From Puniceicoccales bacterium (lineage in GTDB: Bacteria > Verrucomicrobiota > Verrucomicrobiia > Opitutales > LL51), in the NCBI GenBank assembly GCA_031259665.1, contig JAIRLD010000040.1, positions 1 through 10,315 on the forward strand: a stretch of 10,315 nucleotides of DNA, read 5' to 3'. Below the pieces are notes generated by a model, which searched no databases, was not told the DNA's origin, and saw only the letters and a list, made by a program, of their open reading frames with translations. Within the stretch, counting starts at the first letter, position 1. The number at the start of each line of letters is the position of its first letter. The translations under genes and the position numbers were made by a program. Positions 6,868 to 10,315 of the stretch are shown here, one piece after another.

Positions 6868-6900
6868 AATGCTTCGCATTATAACATGTTTTTTGTCAAT
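6868..6900 (-). promoter_or_regulatory. P1 promoter, extended -10, nearly leaderless
   Basis: On the minus strand TATAAT (6878-6883) is preceded by TGT, an extended -10, with a weak TTGTAT-type -35 about 15 nt upstream. Exactly 10 nt separate the -10 from the ATG at 6867, so transcription would start within a few nt of the start codon. The same arrangement precedes P2 and P3. Confidence 0.65.
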
Positions 6901-6958
6901 ACAATAAAAAAATAAAAATTTTTAATATTTTTTATTCAAAGGATAACATGAGTAATTC
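6871..6958. repeat. Upstream repeat, copy 1 (mate at 8960-9048)
   Basis: About 88 bp, including the P1 promoter and the AT-rich block before it, match the sequence before P3 at roughly 85-90% by eye. It marks one edge of a tandem duplication. Confidence 0.8.
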
Positions 6959-6960
6959 AA

Positions 6961-7013
6961 TAGTGTCGACTCCATAAGGTTTAGATTTTGAGACCTTTAC
7001 CTTTTGCAAACAC
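6961..7013 (-). pseudogene. Decayed copy of the thrS 5' end and leader
   Basis: Read on the minus strand, this starts in P2's 3' flank and ends with an ATG at 6974 (ATGGAGTCGACACTATTG). It aligns with thrS (ATGGAATCATCACTATTG) and ~40 nt of its leader, with a few substitutions and a short gap. Homology stops after about six codons. It is best read as a remnant of a duplication that copied a paralog together with the start of thrS, giving the order P2 - thrS stub - P1 - thrS. Confidence 0.72.
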
Positions 7014-7017
7014 TCGT

Positions 7018-8031
7018 CTAGGTAGTTTCCAAAAATGAAGCGAGATCGGAGAAGTCGCTAAATCCTCTGTCTGGCATAAAAGGTCCTGAAAATGGATTTA
7101 TCCTTGGAAGCCACCGTCTCTGATAATCATCCACATAATGGACTGTTACATTTTGAGGAGTAATGACTTGATAGTGGGCACAAGCCCCGGAACCGCGAAG
7201 GTAAATCCTAACAGTTATTGCAGCACTGGGATTGAAGTCACGGGTAAAAGGCCCGTAGGGAGTTTCACCGGCCAAAATAATGCGCCATCCCAGATATTGT
7301 GCTATAGTCCCCAAAAACTCCATGTTTAAAGGCACATCAATATTCGGAATTTGTTCCCTTAAGTTTGTAGCAAACTGACAAACTTCGGTGTAAGTAATAG
7401 AAATGTTTCCTTCTGTTCCAGGAGCAATTGCATTGATTTTTTGAGCTGCTAATAAAGCAGAATATCCGCATAAATTTTCTTGAAAAGCTGAAGTCAAATC
7501 CCATTCCATTTTTAGTCCTTGCGAAGCTAGCCCTTGTAAGAAGGGGCTTAGTGCTTGTGGGGCTGCTGGTACTCGTGGGAAGGCTCTCGCCATTGGTCTG
7601 TCCGGAGCTGGCTTCAGTTTGAGTTGATTCCATCTATTTTTACAACTATTATCAGATCGATTACCGGCAATTAGAAGTGAAATATTATCCCACTTAGGAC
7701 CGTACTGTTCAACCAGCTTTATCAACAGACGATCTTCTTCTGGAACCCAAGGCAGCGGAGGTGGAAGTGGATTTAGATGGCGTTCCCATCGCTCTCGGCA
7801 TTGTCTCGCGTCTCGATTTGGCATTAGGGCGGCGACTTCGGACCATTTAGTTCCATGCTGACTCACGAGAAGACGTAGTAGTTCATTTTCTTCTGAAGTC
7901 CACGAGACTTTTGCGAGAAGGCGTAGTCGCTCATCTTCTTTTCCAGAAAAATCCGACGCGGCGGTATAACTAACAGCTGAGATGAAACAGCCGAAACCTA
8001 CTGACAATATTTTTTTATGTAATTTTTTCAT
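7018..8031 (-). CDS. P2: exported protein with two Myb/SANT repeats fused to an OTU-like cysteine-protease domain
   Basis: 337 residues. Residues 1-26 form a signal peptide (KKLHKK, then ILSVGFGCFISAV, possible cut after TAAS). Residues ~42-87 and ~93-138 are two Myb repeats: Trp44-Trp63-Trp82 with 18-residue gaps, and Trp95-Trp114-Trp134 with gaps of 18 and 19, plus CRERW and KNRWNQ recognition-helix motifs. This is the eukaryotic R2R3-type DNA-binding layout. After a Pro/Ala linker, residues ~165-305 carry the family domain, with Cys188 in LCGYSALLAA (compare OTU C-[LF]-x-x-A-L), Glu185 three residues before it, a hydrophobic segment IAQYLGWRIIL, and His286 in HYQVI. Order and spacing fit OTU-like papain-fold proteases. 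Inferred role: a host-directed DNA-binding protease or deubiquitinase effector. The start is fixed by the promoter 10 nt upstream. Confidence 0.88.
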   Translation of the reverse strand: MKKLHKKILSVGFGCFISAVSYTAASDFSGKEDERLRLLAKVSWTSEENELLRLLVSQHGTKWSEVAALMPNRDARQCRERWERHLNPLPPPLPWVPEEDRLLIKLVEQYGPKWDNISLLIAGNRSDNSCKNRWNQLKLKPAPDRPMARAFPRVPAAPQALSPFLQGLASQGLKMEWDLTSAFQENLCGYSALLAAQKINAIAPGTEGNISITYTEVCQFATNLREQIPNIDVPLNMEFLGTIAQYLGWRIILAGETPYGPFTRDFNPSAAITVRIYLRGSGACAHYQVITPQNVTVHYVDDYQRRWLPRINPFSGPFMPDRGFSDFSDLASFLETT

Positions 8032-8075
8032 AACATTTCGCGTTATAATGCATTTTTCATTAATTCAAGGAAAAA
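8032..8075 (-). promoter_or_regulatory. P2 promoter, nearly leaderless
   Basis: On the minus strand TATAAC (8042-8047) lies 10 nt before the ATG at 8031, with a TTGAAT-like -35 about 15 nt upstream. Layout and sequence match the P1 and P3 promoters. No Shine-Dalgarno sequence fits between the -10 and the ATG. Confidence 0.6.
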
Positions 8076-8121
8076 ATACGAAATATTTCAAATATTTCTT
8101 ATGGAAAAGATCAAAACTATG

Positions 8122-8170
8122 AAGGTAAATCCCGGCAATTTTTGAGTCACCGGGATTGTATTCCTGAGTA
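8122..8170 (-). pseudogene. Fragment of a fourth paralog
   Basis: About 49 bp between P3 and P2 match P3 positions 8297-8345. In minus-strand translation the fragment reads QEYNPGDSKIAGIYL against QEYNPDKPEITRIYL in P3. Nothing else of the gene remains nearby. It is probably the scar of a deleted family member or of unequal recombination. Confidence 0.68.
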
Positions 8171-8184
8171 AATCAATGAAAACA

Positions 8185-8928
8185 TTAAAGTTTTCGAACA
8201 AGTTCATCCTCTCGAATAGGATCATCATCCACATAACGGACTGTTATATTTTGAGGAGTGACGATTTGATAATGACCACTTTCACAACCACAGCAAAGGT
8301 AAATCCTAGTGATTTCTGGTTTATCGGGATTGTATTCCTGAGGATTATAAATTTGACGATCAGTGTAATTTGTGATATACAAAATAATGTGCAACCCCAG
8401 GAATATTGCTATATTTTCCAAATGTATTATATCTAAAGGTTCACCAATGTTACCAATATCAATACAATATCTTTGCAAATTTCCGTGTAACGTTTCAAAA
8501 AATTGACGCACTTCGCTGTGTTTAATTATAATAGTAACGTTTCCTTCCATCTCTGGAGGTATTTCATTGATTTTTAGAGCTGCTAATAAAGCAGAATATC
8601 CGCATAAATTTTCTTGAAAAGCTGAAGTCAAATCCCATTCCATTTTTAGTCCTTGCGGAGCTAGCGTTGCAATAAATTCATCCCGTCGCCTTCTTTCTTC
8701 CCCTTTCCAATCTGGTTTTAAACGGAAGGCTGAAAGGCCTGGCGTGGCGGTTCCGAAAAAACTTGGCACAGCGGTTCCGAAAAAACCTGGCACAGCGGTT
8801 GGCGTGACCCTAGAAGAACCTGGCGTGGCGGCTGGGGTTGCGGCGGTTCCAAACAAACTTGGACCTGGCGTGGCGGCTGGCGTGACCCTAGAAAAACCTG
8901 GCGTAGCGGTTCCGAACAAACTTGGCAC
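8185..8928 (-). CDS. P3: OTU-like family protein with FG/TPG repeats and a lost signal peptide
   Basis: 247 codons from GTG 8928. Residues 1-65 are tandem low-complexity repeats of two kinds, (P)SLFGTATPG-like and SRVTPAATPG-like, with four Phe-Gly pairs. Residues ~85-237 are the family domain with Cys109 (NLCGYSALLAA) and His219 (HYQIV), so the putative active site is intact. The native ATG at 8956, placed 10 nt after the promoter as in P1 and P2, gives only MNFSC and a stop: relative to P2, about 44 nt encoding most of the signal peptide are deleted, which shifts the frame. Loss of one T in the TTTT at 8950-8953 would rejoin the frames as MNLAVSYTAVPSLFG. The GTG start is therefore weak; the gene may be dying, cytoplasmic, or affected by an indel error. 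Its function is unknown. Confidence 0.62.
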   Translation of the reverse strand: MPSLFGTATPGFSRVTPAATPGPSLFGTAATPAATPGSSRVTPTAVPGFFGTAVPSFFGTATPGLSAFRLKPDWKGEERRRRDEFIATLAPQGLKMEWDLTSAFQENLCGYSALLAALKINEIPPEMEGNVTIIIKHSEVRQFFETLHGNLQRYCIDIGNIGEPLDIIHLENIAIFLGLHIILYITNYTDRQIYNPQEYNPDKPEITRIYLCCGCESGHYQIVTPQNITVRYVDDDPIREDELVRKL

Positions 8929-8935
8929 AGCGGTA
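8741..8935 (-). repeat. Degenerate tandem repeats encoding the FG/TPG module of P3
   Basis: Units of about 21-33 bp built on the plus-strand motifs TGGCGTGGCGG, GGTTCCGAA and GGCGTGACCCTAGAA recur irregularly across ~195 bp. Unit boundaries vary, which suggests slippage or unequal exchange. Confidence 0.8.
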
Positions 8936-8956
8936 TAACTAACAGCTAAAATTCAT
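8929..8956 (-). pseudogene. Truncated 5' end of P3 (signal-peptide remnant)
   Basis: From ATG 8956 the minus strand reads ATGAATTTTAGCTGTTAG. The stretch AGCTGTTAGTTATACCGC is identical to the end of the P2 signal-peptide coding region, but the ~44 nt between it and the ATG are missing. Confidence 0.75.
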
Positions 8957-8993
8957 AACGATTCGCATTATAACATATTTTTTATTAATTCAA
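8957..8993 (-). promoter_or_regulatory. P3 promoter, extended -10
   Basis: On the minus strand TGTTATAAT (-10 at 8967-8972) has a TTGAAT -35 about 15 nt upstream and lies 10 nt before the out-of-frame ATG at 8956. It is nearly the same sequence as the P1 promoter. Confidence 0.62.
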
Positions 8994-9048
8994 TAAAAAA
9001 TATAAAAATTTTTAATATTTTTTACTCAAAGGATAATATGGGTAATCC
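8960..9048. repeat. Upstream repeat, copy 2 (mate at 6871-6958)
   Basis: Includes the P3 promoter and the AT-rich block beyond it. Similarity to the P1 upstream region stops near 9048, marking the outer edge of the duplicated unit. Confidence 0.8.
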
Positions 9049-9063
9049 ACCGAAATCATTTCG

Positions 9064-9079
9064 CATAATATATATTATG
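9064..9079. repeat. 16-bp perfect AT-rich palindrome
   Basis: CATAATAT/ATATTATG is a perfect palindrome in the gap between the divergent P3 and dgkA genes. A half-site, ATATTATG, recurs at about 9090-9097. An operator is possible, but in AT-rich DNA chance is a fair alternative. Confidence 0.4.
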
Positions 9080-9171
9080 TCTTATTTTTATATTATGGAA
9101 TATGGAAGCCCTGGGCGAAACTCACAAATTTTATTGAAAAATCTTTTTCTTCGATAGGGTTTTCGAAAGAA

Positions 9172-9525
9172 ATGTTGAATGACTTTCTTCGACGCTATGT
9201 TTTTTCCCCTTTGAAATATTCTTTCATGGGATTGAAATTCGCGCTTCAGGATCGCGCCTTTTCCTTCGAGGTTTTACTTGGATTAGTTTTTTTCCCATTT
9301 CTCATCGTTCGATTTTGGCATACTCTGGAACTTTTGCTCCTATCATTGGGCTATTTTATAATACTCATCGCGGAAACAATTAATTGTGCCATTGAACAGG
9401 TGGTCGACCTCACTTCACCGGAAATTCATCCACTTGCTAAACGAACAAAAGATATCGCCAGTACCGCCGTACTCCTCGCGCTTTTTAACTTCGCATTGAT
9501 TTTAATCTATTCTTTCTTCAATTAA
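9172..9525 (+). CDS. dgkA: Prokaryotic diacylglycerol/undecaprenol kinase (DgkA family)
   Basis: A small integral-membrane kinase that phosphorylates diacylglycerol or undecaprenol at the inner membrane with ATP. Its 117 residues match the usual ~120. Three membrane segments are visible at ~33-48, 52-72 and ~96-115. The family signature is clear: ETINCAIEQVVD (68-79) holds the catalytic Glu68, Asn71, Glu75 and Asp79, followed by KRTKDIASTAVL (90-101). Glu33 matches the N-terminal conserved Glu. Whether the substrate is diacylglycerol or undecaprenol cannot be told from sequence. The ATG at 9172 has only a weak purine-rich stretch (GAAAGAA) just upstream. The gene ends 6 nt before the next start, so the two genes are very likely one operon with translational coupling. 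Confidence 0.92.
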   Translation: MLNDFLRRYVFSPLKYSFMGLKFALQDRAFSFEVLLGLVFFPFLIVRFWHTLELLLLSLGYFIILIAETINCAIEQVVDLTSPEIHPLAKRTKDIASTAVLLALFNFALILIYSFFN

Positions 9526-9531
9526 AATCCA

Positions 9532-10281
9532 ATGAACGAAACCATTCAGTTACTCCTCGTCCTCCAAAATTATGACATGCGCCTCATTGAATTGGAACGC
9601 AATTTGAATGATATTCCACAAAGTATCGCTGACTTGGAAGTAGCTATTGCCCAATGGAATCGGAAAATTACCCAGGAAAAAGAACAAATCCAAAACATTA
9701 AACTGGAAATACAAAAACTAGAAAAAGAAATCTCATCGTCCGAAGAAACAATCGCTACCTGCAAATATAAACTTGCATTCACCAAAAATCCTAAAGAATC
9801 CGAAAACTTAACCAAGAGAATCGAAGAGGAACAAAATAAAATATCCCAGTGGGAAGAATTATCCCTCCATAAAATGTTCGAACTCGACGACAAAAAACTT
9901 TCCACCTCAGAACAAATCGCTCAAGACGAAATTCTAAAAATCCAAAATGAACGGGAACATCAACAACAACGAACCCTAGACTTGGAAAAAAATAAATCCG
10001 AAATCAAAAATAAAATCGCAGTCATGCGTAAAGTTTTACAAGAAAATCATACCCATTGGCTTCATTACTACGATAAAACAAAAAAAGCAATTCATAAAAT
10101 GCCCTGCGTTGTCGAACTTAACCCCGGTAATTTTTGCGGTGGCTGCCATCTGAAACGATCAGACTATAACGATCAAACGGTAGATTCCCATTTCCCCTTC
10201 ATAATTTGCGAATCCTGCGCACGAATGATCATCACGCTACCAGAAGGGCTCTGCCCTCTGGACTCCTGCAAGGAGGCTTGA
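9532..10281 (+). CDS. Coiled-coil protein with C4-type zinc ribbon (CT398-like, PF02591 family)
   Basis: 249 residues. Residues ~15-170 are a long charged heptad-rich coiled coil; a C4 zinc ribbon follows, with Cys202, Cys205 (CGGC), Cys226 and Cys229 (CESC). This is the layout of the PF02591 family; its chlamydial member CT398 is reported to bind sigma-54 and to interact with type III secretion components. The start lies 6 nt after dgkA with no Shine-Dalgarno sequence, as expected for a coupled downstream gene. Oddity: family members usually end soon after the second Cys pair, but here the last ~12 residues (EGLCPLDSCKEA) are encoded by the hairpin element at 10239-10315 and add two more cysteines. 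This parallels the tail of thrS. Cellular role unknown; a link to sigma-54 or secretion is only by family. Confidence 0.88.
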   Translation: MNETIQLLLVLQNYDMRLIELERNLNDIPQSIADLEVAIAQWNRKITQEKEQIQNIKLEIQKLEKEISSSEETIATCKYKLAFTKNPKESENLTKRIEEEQNKISQWEELSLHKMFELDDKKLSTSEQIAQDEILKIQNEREHQQQRTLDLEKNKSEIKNKIAVMRKVLQENHTHWLHYYDKTKKAIHKMPCVVELNPGNFCGGCHLKRSDYNDQTVDSHFPFIICESCARMIITLPEGLCPLDSCKEA

Positions 10282-10315
10282 TTATGGGGCTCCACCCCAT
10301 ACCCCGCAAGGAGTC
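10239..10315 (+). repeat. Composite multi-hairpin element, copy 2 (runs to window end)
   Basis: Homologous to the minus strand of 4005-4078. It contains CCAG-A-AGGGC/GCCCT-CTGG (10240-10261, TCT loop, bulged A), CTCCT/AGGAG (10263-10275, GCA loop) and TATGGGG/CCCCATA (10283-10301). The first two stems lie inside the coding end of the zinc-ribbon gene. The element may extend past the window. Confidence 0.8.

Noticed and set aside
6868..6879. Upstream ATG at 6879 as the P1 start
   Set aside because: It lies inside the TATAAT box and would not be in the transcript; the ATG at 6867 matches the start of P2.
8744..8938. Plus-strand 64-codon repeat frame opposite P3
   Set aside because: It is a shadow of the tandem repeats; the minus-strand frame continues into the conserved domain, the plus frame does not.
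9038..9157. Small plus-strand frame of ~39 codons starting ATGGGTAATCCA after AAAGGA
   Set aside because: The Shine-Dalgarno-like match is attractive, but the paired copy at 6948 stops after nine codons and the peptide looks random.

Overview
The window looks like a piece of chromosome from a eukaryote-associated bacterium of the PVC group, most likely a verrucomicrobial (Opitutae-like) lineage. This rests on recognition of family style, not on a database search: the Der GTPase reads GRPNVGKSRLFNRL followed by IVHDQPGITRD, there is a CT398-like coiled-coil/zinc-ribbon protein, and one gene carries a eukaryotic-type Myb domain. Several genes lack a clear Shine-Dalgarno sequence.

Layout. Positions 1-1084 (minus) hold most of a fold-III, PLP-dependent ornithine/lysine decarboxylase that runs off the left edge. 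Divergent from it are der (1232-2623, plus) and an ABC-transporter ATPase (2649-3605, plus). Positions 3606-4143 are a dense cluster of short perfect hairpins between the convergent ATPase and thrS genes. thrS (5956-4058, minus) lacks the usual N-terminal TGS domain and its last ~28 codons are made of hairpin sequence. At the right, dgkA (9172-9525) and a CT398-like zinc-ribbon gene (9532-10281) form a plus-strand pair. The last codons of the zinc-ribbon gene also run into a second copy of the hairpin element, which is cut by the window end.

The accessory core is 6073-8956 (minus): three tandem paralogs, called P1 (6073-6867), P2 (7018-8031) and P3 (8185-8928) here. They share a ~150-residue C-terminal domain that resembles an OTU-like papain-fold cysteine protease (Cys in a CGYSAL motif, His in a late HYQ motif). 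Each has a different N-terminal module: P1 has short Pro/Cys-rich tandem repeats, P2 has two complete Myb/SANT repeats (six Trp at canonical spacing), and P3 has FG/TPG-type repeats. P1 and P2 start with a near-identical signal peptide, which P3 has lost by a small deletion. P1 has lost both the putative catalytic Cys and His. The promoters are copies of one another with the -10 box 10 nt before the ATG, which predicts almost leaderless mRNAs. Decayed fragments (a copy of the thrS 5' end, and a scrap of a fourth paralog) show that the array grew by tandem duplication. The best reading is a young, diversifying family of exported effectors aimed at a eukaryotic host, with P2 a candidate DNA-binding deubiquitinase-like nucleomodulin. 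That role is inferred.

The housekeeping genes (ribosome assembly, tRNA charging, lipid kinase, polyamine synthesis) form no pathway together; they are the background into which the array and the hairpin elements have been inserted.
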